DNA of 64,000 nt, taken from contig OY757934.1 in the NCBI GenBank assembly GCA_963585895.1, forward strand, positions 31,195,923 through 31,259,922. The letters are read 5' to 3'. The stretch is from Sepioteuthis lessoniana. Lineage: Eukaryota > Mollusca > Cephalopoda > Myopsida > Loliginidae. This document shows positions 43,948 to 55,712 of the stretch, one piece after another (positions within the stretch are counted from its first letter, which is position 1; each line of letters opens with the position of its first letter). The translations under genes were made by a program, and so were the position numbers. Under the pieces are notes generated by a model that worked only from the letters and a program-made list of their open reading frames with translations, was not told the origin of the DNA and ran no database searches.

Positions 43948-44410
43948 TGTTGGATAGCGTCAGAAAGATTCCTTTGAAATGCTGCATAAATTGCATGGTT
44001 GCATGACAGGATGAGCACCTGTTTTTTAGGGTAAACAAGACAATGCCCCAGCACGTCCACTTACTTCCTAAGGTAAACAGGACACAGGTGTTCCTCAGAG
44101 GAAATGCCACATGGGTTGCGTGAGTAGCATGCTAAACACAAGTGGTGTGTAAGCCAATGGGGGGGGGTGACGAGGATTGTGGAGGTGTTCTGAAAATTAT
44201 ATAAACCAGGAAAGAATTTTGACCCTGGCAGAACAACAGAGAAGTTTCACATAAAACCGAACCACCACCTCTGTGTGTGTGTGTGTATTTCAGCCATCTC
44301 TGACTCACTCTAACTCTACCCATATGTACATTTTGGAGAATAAAGAAAAAAGAAGAAAATTATGTTTTTATAAATAAGTGTTGTTGTCTCTTCATTCCCA
44401 ATCTATAACA
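43948..44410 (+). mobile_element. Solo LTR candidate with AATA target duplication
   Basis: Starts TGTTGGATAG, ends CTATAACA, flanked by AATA at 43944-43947 and 44411-44414. It holds TTATATAAACC at 44208 and AGAATAAAG near 44338, spaced as TATA box and poly(A) signal. Right after it a LINE 3' end begins. Different family from the family S LTRs. The left limit rests on short matches and is less certain. Confidence 0.6.
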
Positions 44411-44625
44411 AATACATTCAACCAGTTTATTAAGGCAAATTACAATGCTGGAGAAACTGGGATGAACTCATAAGAGACATTATCCAGTGGACTCCTACAC
44501 ATGGACACACCAGTGTTGGCTGACTCGCAAAGACTTACATTCATCAGCTCTGTGTGGACACGAGATGCCATCTAGAGGACCTGCCAAAAGTGATAGCCCA
44601 TAGGGATGGATGTAGCATAATTTTC
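44411..44625 (+). mobile_element. RTE-type LINE 3' fragment
   Basis: Plus strand shows CTGGAGAAACTGGGATGAAC, then GACACACCAGTGTTGGCTGA and CATCAGCTCTGTGTGGACAC, the same blocks as at 12830-12970. Lacks the microsatellite tail. Confidence 0.75.
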
Positions 44626-44875
44626 ATCACCGTAGAAAATGGACCTGGTGGCCAATGTTCAAAACCTGGAAAAAGCTGTTTGCATTTCATTTTGCATTAA
44701 TACCCTATGAAAAGGTATGAATCCAACTATTCTTCTTATAGTAAGGTAGACTAGACGCTTTGACTTTGATATAACAACCAATTTAGGAGAAAGAAAACTC
44801 AGAATTTAAATCCAGTATATAAGTGGATTTTGTGTCACATTCCAGTGGAAAAGTTAGGTAAATACACATCTTAAT
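44626..44875 (+). mobile_element. SINE-2 copy, diverged
   Basis: Degraded B box TGTTCAAAACCTGG, core with TATGAAAAGGTATGAATCC, tail GTGTCACATTCCAGTGG. Confidence 0.65.
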
Positions 44876-45539
44876 ATTTCCTTTAATGCTTAATGATATT
44901 CTTCTCATCAAACTATTCCCACTCCACCTTTAAAATTATGAATTGATTCCTCAAGGTTGTTCCCCTTGTATTGAAGATCACTGACATACATTTACACATG
45001 ATATTGATTTTGAGCTTCATAATTCAACATTTAGTAGGGAGATAGGTACATGCGACCATTTTTTCAGTTATTTATTGATTAAACACTCCAATGTTTTAAC
45101 TTTATGTCTGATGTCTCATATGCCTGCAGTGGCCATAAAAGTTTGGGGATTAAACCAAACACTATAATTTATCTTTGGTTCATTGCCAAAGATAAATTGT
45201 AATGTGTGCCACATTAATCAAATGACAATCAGTCATCTTTCAGTTGGTTCATTATGTCTTTTCACCGTTCTGGATCAGTAAAGGGTTGTTGGATGGCCAC
45301 AATAGGTAGGGAGTAGTCACAACTTTAATGGATTTTTCACAGATTGCTGGGAATTCAGTCCTATCTGTTCAGATCTTAATTTTCCTAATGACTATATATA
45401 TATATATGTATGTATATAATATTAATAATATGGCTATAAAGTTTGGTATAATTATAAAGAAAGAGTGCTCAATATAAGTGATTGAACATATGTTGATCTA
45501 ATGCAGGATAGCATAGACAAAACCAATAGTGCTTAATCA
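44876..45539. other. Unassigned sequence with one short hairpin
   Basis: A 15-bp stem, ATAATTTATCTTTGG at 45164 with CCAAAGATAAATTGT at 45186. Short TA tract near 45395. No gene seen. Confidence 0.4.
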
Positions 45540-46380
45540 AGTCCTGCTGATACTCTCTTAACATCCATCACCATCCACCATTGTTCTTGGCAAATCTTCT
45601 AGACAGCATCTGGTGTTTGCACAGAGCTGATGAATGTAAGTTTTTGCTGGTAAGCCAACATTGATGCTTCCCTGTGTAAGACGTTGGTTGGTTGGTTGGA
45701 TTTTATGGCATATCAACCTTTATAAGTTATTTAGTGCCGAATCCATTTTTATACAAATAGTCAGTTCTATTTCAAACAATTCATTTTAGCATGAGTACAC
45801 AGTTTAATAGTCAAAAACATTTCTATTTCAAGCTATTCAGTTTATTCAAACAATTCTATTTCAAACAATTCAGTTTAGTATAGCTATAGATTTTCTCCAC
45901 ATACAGTTAAACTTCAAAACAGTTCTATATTAAACGAGTCAGTTTAGCATAAGTACAGTTTCAATGTTAAAAACGGTTCTATTTCACATAATTCAAATTA
46001 GCTTAATTACACAGTTTAGTTCTATTTAACCCATAGATAGGACTCTATCAGGTGCTATCATTCTGGGCCAGAGTGGATCTGGGAGCAATGGCAATGAATG
46101 GGTACTTCACATTCCTCAAAGCCCAAGCATCACTGGAATCTCACCATCAGATTGTTTAGTATCATATCTAGGACACTCGTTGGGGTCGGGGGTCTTACCC
46201 CACAGCAGAGGTGCAGTTGGTGTATTCTACAGCCTCAGTTGACTGGGCAATCCCTATGTAAGAGTCCATGGGAGAACATTACATATGAATTTGTCTTTAC
46301 TTCCCCAGCAGTGTCCAGAAGGTCTTGCTTCTCTTGGATGTTTTCTTAGATAGGTGTTAAGAGGCCATACAAATACCGTT
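45540..46380 (-). mobile_element. RTE-type LINE 3' fragment split by a V element
   Basis: Flanks 45540-45680 and 46251-46380 are reversed LINE 3' sequence (GCACAGAGCTGATGAATGTA; GAGTCCATGGGAGAACATTA) and become contiguous without the V copy. Confidence 0.75.
45669..46262 (-). mobile_element. V retroposon, complete with 12-bp target duplication
   Basis: The element (45681-46250, 570 bp) is flanked by TCCCTGTGTAAG and TCCCTATGTAAG. The plus strand shows a GTTGGTTGGTTGG repeat, tail TTTTATGGCATATCAACCTT, about five tandem units, then the central block and complete head ending CAGTTGACTGGGC. It defines both ends of the family because it lies inside recognisable LINE sequence. Confidence 0.9.
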
Positions 46381-46472
46381 TTAAAGGGTGCTGCTTTCAG
46401 GATTTCTTCAAAACAGCAGATAGCATTCTTGTGTATTTCCCACCAGCTTTTTCTTCATATGTTTTATTAAAA

Positions 46473-47136
46473 TCCAAATGGTTTGGTTTGGTTTTATGGC
46501 ATATTTTTTTAATGCCAAATCCTTTTTATACATATATATTAAATACATAGAATTTGGTTTGGTTTGGTTTGGTTTAATGGTATATCAACCATTGTAGGCT
46601 ATTTAATGCCAAATCCTTTTTATACTTATATATTAGATATATGATTTCGAAACACATTTTGTAGATAACATTTTTAAGCAAGCCTGAGCTAATTTTTTTC
46701 CACATAGTTAAATGGTTTCACCTAATTCTATCTAATACAAATAATTTTATTTACTATTAATCATTTGCTTGCACACAGTTTCATGTTTTCAAGTATTGCT
46801 ATGCATCACTACTAACAATTCAATTAAACATCAGTCATTTGTTTAAGCAGTTAAATGATCAAACAGTTCTATTTCAAACAATTCAGTACACTGTTTAAAT
46901 ATCAAACAGTTCTATTTGACCCAGAGATTGGACCCTATCAGGAGTTACCAATCCAGGGCAGAGTGGACCTAGAAGCAGTGACAATGAAGGGGTACACTGC
47001 TTTCTACAAAGCTCCAGCATTACTGATGCCTCACCATCAGATTGTTTAGTGTGATATCCAGGACACTCATTGAGGGATGCAAGATGCACTCAGTATATTT
47101 TGCAGCCCCAGCCGACTGGGCCAAAAGTCCAGATGG
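46473..47136 (-). mobile_element. V retroposon with partial second tail
   Basis: Flanked by TCCAAATGG (46473-46481) and TCCAGATGG (47128-47136). A truncated tail (46482-46550) is followed by a second complete tail (46556-46625), tandem units and head (CAGCCCCAGCCGACTGGGCC). Confidence 0.8.
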
Positions 47137-47269
47137 TGAGTATCAAAGCTAAAATATATTCATTTTTCTTCTTTTTGTGAAATAATATTTTTCTATTTTG
47201 TAACCAAATATTTCATTGCTAAGGTTTATAATGTCCAGCTTCTCAATTGTATCCAATCTGAGGGTGAGA

Positions 47270-48406
47270 AAATTCTTTGGAAAAATCAGAACAATTTTTT
47301 GTGAAATCAATCCACAACATCACAGATTCTGATTATTATTTAAATCAACAGAGGAATATGTGCAAAAAATCTCGAGGTAACACTTGTTTATCTGTATTTG
47401 ATTCTATGCACAGAGGAAAGATAAAGCTAATACTTCTGACATATGGTCTCCCCAAAGAAACTGTTACTGCTATAATGATGCACCACAAAAACATAAAAGC
47501 AATGGTTAGCTCACACTGACTTCTTTGATATTGTTTCTGGAGTGTTGCAAAGAGATACATCATTTATTAATAATCCGTCAAGATTACTTATTACAAATGT
47601 CAATAAATCTAATGAAAGAACATTTCACACCAATAAAAGCAAGAAGCAGAGGATTTTTACCTGAAAGCATTACAGATCCATACTATGCAGATGATCTTGC
47701 ACTTCTTGCAAATACAGTTGCCCAGCTGCATAGCCTGGAGCAGGCAGCAAGAGGCAATGGTCTCTACGAGAAATTAGATAAAAGAGAGTTCAAATGTTTT
47801 AAACAAGATGGTGCCATCTCCACAATAAATGGAAAGCCTCTGAAATTAGTAGACCAGTGAACATAACTTGGTAGCAATATCTCATCTACTGAAAGTGATG
47901 TCAACTTATGCATAAGAAACACATGGACTGCCATTGATAGGTTAATGATTGTATGCAAATCTGATCACTCTGATAAAATGAAATAAGAATTCTTCCAAGC
48001 TGTAGCCATATCAGTACTTCTCTATGGTTGCATCACCTGAACTTTAAGAAAATGTTTTGAGAAAAAGCTAGATGGGATCTAAACTACTGCGTGATGTCTT
48101 AAATAAATCCTGAAAGCAGCACCCTCCAAATCAGTAGCTGTGTGGCGACTTTCTTCTCATCCTACCAATCATCCAAGCACGATGAGTAAGACATCCTGAG
48201 CATTGTTAAGGAAGTAATGTTCTACTATGGACTCCTATGCATGGACACACTGGGGTTGGATGAGCAGCAAAAACCTGCATTCATCAGCTCTGTGCAGACA
48301 CCAGTTGCGGTCTAGAGGAGTTATCAGGAGAAATAGTTGATAGGGATGGATGGCAAGAAAGCGTCAAGGGAATTCATGCAATCAGCATGAATTGATAATG
48401 ATGATG
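47270..48406 (+). mobile_element. RTE-type LINE, reverse transcriptase part to 3' end
   Basis: The longest LINE piece here. The frame at 47277-47519 contains MHRGKIKLILLTYGLPKETV, then 47525-47860 contains the catalytic YADD in DPYYADDLALLANT, then GAISTINGKPLKLVDQ. Downstream (48000-48390) the C-terminal blocks recur with frameshifts and stops. It ends ATTGATAATGATGATG. The endonuclease half is absent, so it is 5'-truncated and dead. Confidence 0.85.
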
Positions 48407-48710
48407 GAGGTGCTCGTGGTGTAATGGTTATCATTGTAGGAAATGGACATGACAACATGAGTTCAAATCCTGGGCAAAACCAATTGCATTTCACATAGCA
48501 CTCATACCCTTGGGAAAGGTATGAATCCAATTATTCTCCCTCCAGCTATGGGTAAATAGTAGGACAGACTAGGTTCTTCAGCCTTGGTGAGGCAACTAGT
48601 CTAGGAGAAGGAAAACTCTGAATTCAAACCTGTTAAACTCCGCTTAAAAATTGACCTTGTGTCATATCCTGCCCAAGCGGAGGGGTCGGTAAATAAGGAT
48701 AATGATGATG
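48394..48710 (+). mobile_element. SINE-2 copy inserted in the LINE tail
   Basis: The element (48407-48697) is flanked by GATAATGATGATG at 48394-48406 and 48698-48710, the LINE's own GAT-repeat tail being the target. Head GAGGTGCTCGTGGTGTAATG, B box GAGTTCAAATCCTGG, core CTTGGGAAAGGTATGAA, tail GACCTTGTGTCATATCCTGC. Near-consensus and young. Confidence 0.9.
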
Positions 48711-49238
48711 ATGATGATAATGATGATTTCTTTTCTAACTGCTGTCAGTGTGTCTGTTCTTTAATCATCCTCTATCCCCACAGAACATTTCATTGATCCA
48801 TATTCAGGTAGGGTAATTCAAGAAAGGAGAGAAAGCAAGAGGAGAAGAGAAGGCCATCCTGGCTTGGACAATGTTGTACCACTCACTGTGCAGTGATAAA
48901 AATGGCGCAGTGATAAAAATGGCGCAGAGATAAAAAAAATGATTCATTTGCTGACCTATCTCTTTCCTGCCATCAGTAACAGCTTGTCCATCAGATCTAA
49001 AGATGCTTTAACTTTTTACCTGTCGACAGTTCAATCCATTCATTGATTTGTGTTATTCCCTGATGAGCCATCTATACTTGTATTTACAGGTTTCAGTTAT
49101 CACCTGTATTATCTGTTTGCGTGTGAATCTTACCAACCATCAATTATTTTGGCCATTTCATCAACTATTTACTTATTCAGTTGCCGATTGTTTATTTTTT
49201 GTGTCATCTCTCTCTGCTTATCTTACCAATCTTGATAT
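48711..49238. other. Unassigned sequence
   Basis: GATAAAAATGGCGCAG is repeated in tandem at 48895-48930. Otherwise nothing recognised. Confidence 0.4.
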
Positions 49239-49771
49239 GTCAGGGTCATTCAATAAATAAGGTGAAATATTGCCTAAGGATTTGGTAATAGGAAGCATTA
49301 TTTACAGTTGTAGCTTTTTTAAAAATAGTGATGGGTCCTTTCATGTCCCAGAAGACTGTCAGCATGACCCTCTTTACTGACTGCTGTAGCGGTAACTTTT
49401 TCTTTACTGGAGAGCCAGTGTGTTTCCACTCCATGAACTGTATTTTCAACTCAAGATCATAGTGACAAACTCATATTGAACGCATTTGTAAACATTTTTT
49501 GACCAAAACATGCTTCTTCATTTGCATAACTCTTCTTCAGTAAATTTCATAGTTTTCACTTCTCAGACACCCCAAATTTGATGACTGACTTTTGTTCAAG
49601 TCTGAAGCAACCGGTTTAATTTGCCACCATTATGAAAAGCCTCAAAATAAATATTTTTGCAAGATCAAAACTATTTTTGCAATAAATTAATTCCAAACAA
49701 AGCAGACTTTTCATTTATGAAAAAAATTCCTCTTTTTTTCGAAAAATTCCTCCTTTTTATTGAATGAACCT
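49239..49771 (-). mobile_element. Mariner-like DNA transposon relic
   Basis: Left end GGGTCATTCAATAAATAAGG, right end TTATTGAATGAACCTCATA. It shares with 5680-6418 the order ACTGTCAGCATGACCCTCTT, CTTTACTGGAG, TTTCCACTCCATG and GCAATAAATTAATTCCAAAC. Only remnants of the N-terminal transposase region remain. Confidence 0.75.
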
Positions 49772-50014
49772 CATATATGTAACAAATCTCTCCTCAGTCA
49801 AAAAATTCCCCCCCACCACTTATTGAATGACTTTTGTATACATTACAGGTCTCTCCTAAGTCAAAATTTCCATTATTTATTGAATGACCTTCATATATAT
49901 TCATAACAGGTCTCTGCTTAGTTAAAGAATCCTCTTATTCATTGAATGACCCTCATATATATAACAAATCTCTCCTCAGTCAAAAAATTCCCCCACTTAT
50001 TGAATGACCTTTTG
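49757..50014. repeat. Tandem array derived from mariner ends, left part
   Basis: Four units of about 60-75 bp, each with AGTCAAAAAATTCCCCC type block, TTATTGAATGACC and ACAGGTCTCTCC or a variant. The unit combines the mariner terminal repeat with a unique piece. Continues at 53499-53700 beyond an LTR element. Confidence 0.75.
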
Positions 50015-53000
50015 GTGATGTCAGTAATAATAGTGCAGATACAGATATGAAACACAATACAGGCAGATTCTGTTGTTTCAGATACGAACGCATTTATTAT
50101 TTATTTATTCAAAATCCTCAGGTTCTCAGGACCATCTCTTCCGGGGATGACGTCATCCACACTCCATCAGGGGGTTTATTATGACAATAGTGATTGTCAT
50201 ATCCTTTGCACATGAGCATAAAACTGCACCCAATGACTATGCACCTGAACTCTTAACCTGAATTGTTCAAAGCCCAACCAAACCGAATGATAAAATATAA
50301 TTAACGAAAAATGATTAATATAAAAAGTCATTCCTTAATTATATAACACACCTTTCCTCCCCACAAAATAAAATCATTTTGTTATAGAAGATAACAAAAT
50401 ATTTTCTAAACTAATGTATCGATGTGAAAGGATTTTCCTTTTGTTTTTCTCTATTGTCTTCCTTTCCGATTTTGTAATCTCTAACAATTATGCAATGTAA
50501 CACTCTTCCACATGTCAACTTGACCAATAAAATTGGAGTCACAACAAGAATAACAATTCAAATGAGTATATAAAAAAACTACACAATAAATCATTCAACA
50601 GTCCAAAAACTAAAAGTCAGTATAAAAGTGTTCGTATCATTCTTCATTTTCCTTTTCCTTTTCCAATTTTTAAAAAATATTTTCTGGTTCTTCTTTTCTT
50701 GTTTCAATGTCTATTTTACTTTATCAATTGGCACGTATTTTCTTTTCTCTTCAGTCTTTATTTTTTTTTTTTTCCTTTTTCACGGATCAGTTACTCTTTT
50801 TGCCTTCCTTCTACACGTGTAACTCATTACTTCTAACCTTTTCCTCTCGTAATCTCTGTCATTAATTTACATATATATTTTTAATAATGCACACTATCAT
50901 TGTTCATGCCCTATACATTTTCCATTAAGTGTCCTTTACAGTTAAGCAATCAAACCAAGGCAAATGTAGTAAAACTTCCCAGGAACCAATTTTTCTTTCC
51001 AACCAACACCAACTGTTTCCGTTTTCGTCCCCTTTTTCTTTAACTTCTGACCACTGACAATTGGAGCATCTGTCATCTTTTCAATAGCTAACGAGTAGCT
51101 TTTTTCTTTTTCTTTCAAGAAGTATCTCTATAAAAGCACGGCTCGTATCCAGCCATCATTTCTTCATTTTTACTCATTCCGACCATGACAACACAATACT
51201 ACTTTCTTGCTTACTTCTAAAGATGAGTTAAAATATCCTAGGGGTTCTTTTCCTAAGCAACCCAAACCTTTTGCTCTGTCTTTTACTCTTTTTCAATAGT
51301 TAACAAGGTTACTTTGTTCATTTATCTATTTGGTCAACTATATTTCTCCCTCAAGAACAATTCAAAACAGAGTCCATGAATTTTTCGGTATATACAATGA
51401 GATATGTCATGATTTAGCACTCATACTCCCTAATTTCCCATCACTTGTTTCAAAATATCCTCTTCAACACAATGGTCTGGCCTCCTACCAAACCCCCAAA
51501 ATTCTCAACCCCATTCTAGGGGGACCTGCACAACCTAGTCTGGCCACTAACCAGTACCTCAAATAAAATTTCAAACCCATTCCAAGGGGAATTCACAAAA
51601 CCCAGCCTGGCCACTAACCAGTACTTCAAATTCTCAACCCCTCTTTTGGGGAAGACCTTTACAAAATCTGGTATGGCTTCTACCAGTACCCAAAATATCG
51701 ATCCCATTCTAAGGAGACTTCACAGAACATTTCCAATTTCCACAACTTTTCCAAATATCGAACCCGTCCTACAGTCCTAAGTATGGATCCAAAGGTATAT
51801 GAACATTCTACCGACAAAATATCGCTGATGCCAGATCATTCTAAAGCTTGGAACTGAAAGACATACAGAAAAAATTTCCCACTATAAAATTACTATGCTT
51901 TATGATAACATCCACAAGTTACTACAAAATTTCATTCACAAAAATTTTGTTTACTATCGAGGTTCATTCATGACAAGCCCAAAATTCTCATTGTCCCCCA
52001 ATTCGAAATTTGTTCTTACAACCTGTCACTTTTTGACATATCACAGAAACAATATTTTCTGTTTCTCTCTTTTCCTTCCTCCTTCCCTCTTTCATAGTCC
52101 CAAAACATAGAAGTAAACTGTATCAACTCATATATAAAATAAACTGGATTTCATCACCGATTTCTAATTTTCTTTTATAATTATTTAAATTCTATTTGAC
52201 GCGACTCTTAAAACCTTGAAAGACAGATACAACCAAATTTTTTCATAATTAGCTTAATTTTATGAACACTAACCAGGAAATTCAAAGATACACAAAAGGA
52301 AAAAATACTTTTCTTAATTTGAGCAATGTACCAACCACTTTTCCATTTAAAAAAAATTTTTTATGACTTTAAATAAATTCTATTGGGCACGAACCACCAA
52401 CTTAAAAATGACAGAGAAAGACATAAAATTTATACAATGAGCAATGTACCTTATCTTTCTTTTTTCTTTTTTTTCATGCCTTTTTCTCGATTCGTTTGTT
52501 CTAATTTTTTCTTCTTTGTTCTGGGGCCTTGTGTCAAACATTTTTTCTTCTTTTTTCTAACCTGTTGCTTGTCTGTGGAGTTGAGTTCTTTTCTTTTCAT
52601 ACTAGTTTCTTCTTTGACCGGGGTAGCACAGTTGTTTTTCTTTGTTTTTTTGGGGGGGTTCTTCTTTAGAGTTGATTTCTTTACTTTCCGTTGTTCTAGG
52701 TTGGGGTGCCGCATCTTTTTTCTTTTTTTGATTTGAGGTTTATATTAGTCATCTAATGTTCTCTCTCTCCCACCTGAAATAACAGTCACCCAAAATTGAT
52801 TTCCATCATGCTTAGCTGCTTCTAATCATCTAAAGTATCATGGATAACCCAAGTTCAAAATCAATCAATGTCTTCCTTTTTTTCTTCTTGCCAAAGACAT
52901 AGCAAGTCACTGCAGACCAAAATACATTATGTTGTATAATTTGGTGATGTCCATAAAAATAACACAGACACAGAGACAAAACATAATACAGGCGGACTCT

Positions 53001-53503
53001 GTCATTTCAGATACGAATGCATTCATTAACTTCTGACTTCGGTTCTTCGACACAAAGAGAGAGACACAATTCTTACTATGCTAACCATCCCCAACATGCG
53101 GTGCATCTTGTGATGTTTAAGATCTCTGTCAGTAGAGATCCGAAAAACCCAACTACATCTTCAACGGCCCAAATCCAACTCTATGCCTCAATGGTAGAAA
53201 CTTAACTCTCTGCCTCCATGGATCAATCTCAACCCTCAACTGACTCTTTTTCAAAATCCTCAAATTCTCAGGACCATCTCTTCTGGCTATGACGTCATCC
53301 ACACTCCAGCCCTTTTTCTTGTCTGGGGGTTTATTATGACAGTGGTGATTGTCTCATCCTTTGCACATGAGCATAAAACTGGACCCAATGACGATGCACC
53401 TGAACTCTTAACTTGAATAGTTCAAAGCCCAACCAAACTGAATGATAAAATATAATTAACAAAAAATGATTAATATAAAAAAATCATTATATAACATGTT
53501 TTG
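50010..53503 (-). mobile_element. Non-autonomous LTR element with TTTTG target duplication
   Basis: Direct repeats 50015-50348 and 52945-53496 share TGATGTC, AATACAGGCGGACTCTGT-like, GATGACGTCATCCACACTCC and ATGAGCATAAAACTG blocks; the left copy is about 220 bp shorter by an internal gap. TTTTG flanks the whole (50010-50014, 53499-53503). A polypurine tract on the minus strand (GGGGAGGAAAGG, 50349-50362) next to the left repeat sets the minus orientation. The 2.6-kb interior has no gag or pol similarity that I can see, so it belongs to the group of non-coding LTR elements. It looks structurally whole. Confidence 0.75.
51470..51745. repeat. Tandem units of about 70-75 bp inside the LTR element
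   Basis: Three to four diverged units with CTGGCCACTAACCAGTAC, then CAAATTCTCAACCCC or a variant, and a run of G. They have no apparent coding role. Confidence 0.6.
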
Positions 53504-53700
53504 TATAATACAGGTCTCTCCTAAGTCAAAAAAATTTCCCATATTTATTGAATGACCCTTGTATATATTACAGGTCTCTCTAAGTAAAAAAAAAATATTC
53601 CCATATTTATTGAATGACCCTCATATATATATATATAACAGGTTTCTCCTCAGTCAAAAAAAATTCTTCCATATTTACTGAATGACCCTTATATCAAAAT
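53499..53700. repeat. Tandem array derived from mariner ends, right part
   Basis: Three units with ACAGGTCTCTCCTAAGTC, CCATATTTATTGAATGACCC and a TA-rich link. Same unit as 49757-50014. Confidence 0.75.
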
Positions 53701-54439
53701 ATCAACGATTTTAGAGTCTTATTTCTCAGCTGAAACCAGTGTTGTTTTTTGTTGTGTAATATGCATCCCGAGCTAATTTTATCAGCTTGTTTTGTTTTGT
53801 TATTGACTGCAGGTTGCACTAATAGCTGAAGTTTCATGAAATTTTCTTTGAAAATATATTTTTTAACAATATTTGAACAATCATTTATAATTTAAAGATT
53901 CTTTTCATTCATTTTAATTAATTTGAGGCATGTTTTACGGAGTCAGAAAGTTTGGCTATTAGATCAAATAATTTTTGTCTCAGATTTGTGCTTAGTTTAT
54001 TTTTCAAGGATTAAGCAAAACATAAAATATGTTTTCTTTCAGTGGAGACATCATATTTTTTATCAGTGATTGTACAATTGTTAGTTACCTTGATTCTTAC
54101 AAGATATCCTACATTTCTGTCCTTGAGCCAAACTTAGGCATGAAATTTGTTTAATAATTTCTTTGGTCCTGCTAACCTTGATTTTAGCTGAAAGGAAAGG
54201 CAATCAATACAACATAAAAAGGTTTTTGGTTTTCTACAAATTAACTGCCATTTTTCCCACACAATATTTTTTTGATAAACGTTATACATAATAAATTTTC
54301 AGATTGATTCCAACTGTAGAAATTCACCAAATTTGATGATGGCTTGCTGCTAGTTCAAACAGAATTCCTGGACTGGCATGTCTCTATGGATTGTACACCT
54401 GTGGAAACGGTTATCAGAAATACTGTGATAACAAAAAAT
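53701..54439. other. Unassigned AT-rich sequence
   Basis: Nothing recognised. Confidence 0.4.
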
Positions 54440-54968
54440 AAAAATTGCCCAGTCGGCTGGACCTCTGCAGAGGGGTAAGACCTGCCCCAATGAGTGTCCT
54501 GGATATGACACTAAACAATCTGATGGTGAGGTTCCAGTAATGCTGGGGCCTTGGGGAATACAGAGTACCCCTTCATTGCCATTGCTCCCAGGTCCACTCT
54601 GGCCCGGCATGGTAGCACCTGGTAGGGCCCTATCTATGGGTTAGATAGAACTAACGGCATACTTATGCTAAACTGAATATCTTGAAATAAAAATGTTTTT
54701 GACAATTGAACCATGCTTGCATTTTGAACTGTGTGCTTGTGCTGAACTGAATTATTTCAAATAGGACTGTTTTTTGACATTGAAACTATATTTTCGCTAA
54801 ACTGAATTGTTTAACTTAGAACTGTTCTGAGATGTAACTGTGCATAAACAAAATCTGTACTTTTACTAAACTGAATTAGCTGAATTAGAATTGCTTGACT
54901 AAACTGAATAGCTCAAAATAGAAATGTATTTTACAATTAAACTATACTTACATTTAAACTGTGTGATA
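54440..54968 (+). mobile_element. V retroposon, tail missing
   Basis: Head GCCCAGTCGGCTGG followed by CTCTGCAGAGGGGTAAGACC (a short internal deletion joins them), central block (CTCCCAGGTCCACTCTGGCC) and about six tandem units. A LINE piece follows directly where the tail would be. Confidence 0.8.
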
Positions 54969-55712
54969 TCTTTGAGCTGACAAAGAAAAGAAGCAGAAGG
55001 TACCCTGCAAAAACAATTACTGACGCTGACTATGCTGATGACATAGCAATACTGGCGAATACACCCAACTGAATATATGTGCTATAATCAAACAGGCGAC
55101 ATTTCCACACTAGACAGAACTTCTCTGAAACTGGTAGACAAATTCACCTACCTAGGAAGCAGTGTCTCATCAACCGAAAAGGACATCGGCACACAGCTAA
55201 CGAAAGCAAGGACAGCTCTCGATAGGCTATTGATCATATGGAAATCAGACCTGACCGATAAAATGAAACGCAGTTTCTTCCAGGCAGCGGTCATATTGAT
55301 ACTGCTGTATGGATGCACTACTTGGACGCTAACTAAATGGCTGGAGAAGAAGCTAGATGGCAATTATACAAGAATGCTGCGAGCAATATTGAACAAGTCC
55401 GGGCGGCAACACCCCACAAGGCACTAACTATACGGCCACCTGCCTCCCATCATGAAAACTATCCAAGTTAGATGAACCAGACATGCAGGACACTACTGGA
55501 GAAGCAGGGACGAGCTCATAAGTGATGTACTCCCATGGACCCCCACATATGGCCGAGCAAAAGCAAGACGACCATCTCGAATATACATTCAGCAGCTATG
55601 TGAGGATACAGGATGTAGTTCTGAAAACCTGCCGGAGGTGATGAACGATGGGGAGAAGTGGCGAGAGAGGGTCAGGGATATCCGTGCTAGTGGCACAACA
55701 TGATGATGATGA
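54969..55712 (+). mobile_element. RTE-type LINE, 3' end with GAT-repeat tail
   Basis: Well preserved: TDADYADD (slightly altered) at about 55025, then the frame 55077-55427 with LVDKFTYLGSSVSSTEKD, FFQAAVILILLYGCTTWT and KKLDGNYTRMLRAILNKS. Downstream frames carry TRHAGHYWRSRDELISDVL and QLCEDTGCSSENLPEVM. It ends GATGATGATGATG at 55700. It begins inside RT and is 5'-truncated, with an internal deletion near 55065. Confidence 0.85.

Noticed and set aside
52451-52714. Lys-rich 87-codon frame, nuclear-protein-like
   Set aside because: Comes from a pyrimidine-rich low-complexity stretch inside the non-coding LTR element; no domain.
55077-55427. Independent host gene
   Set aside because: The protein (KFTYLGSSVSS, LLYGCTTWTLTK) is the conserved RTE-LINE region repeated in fragments at 10 kb, 38 kb and 47 kb.
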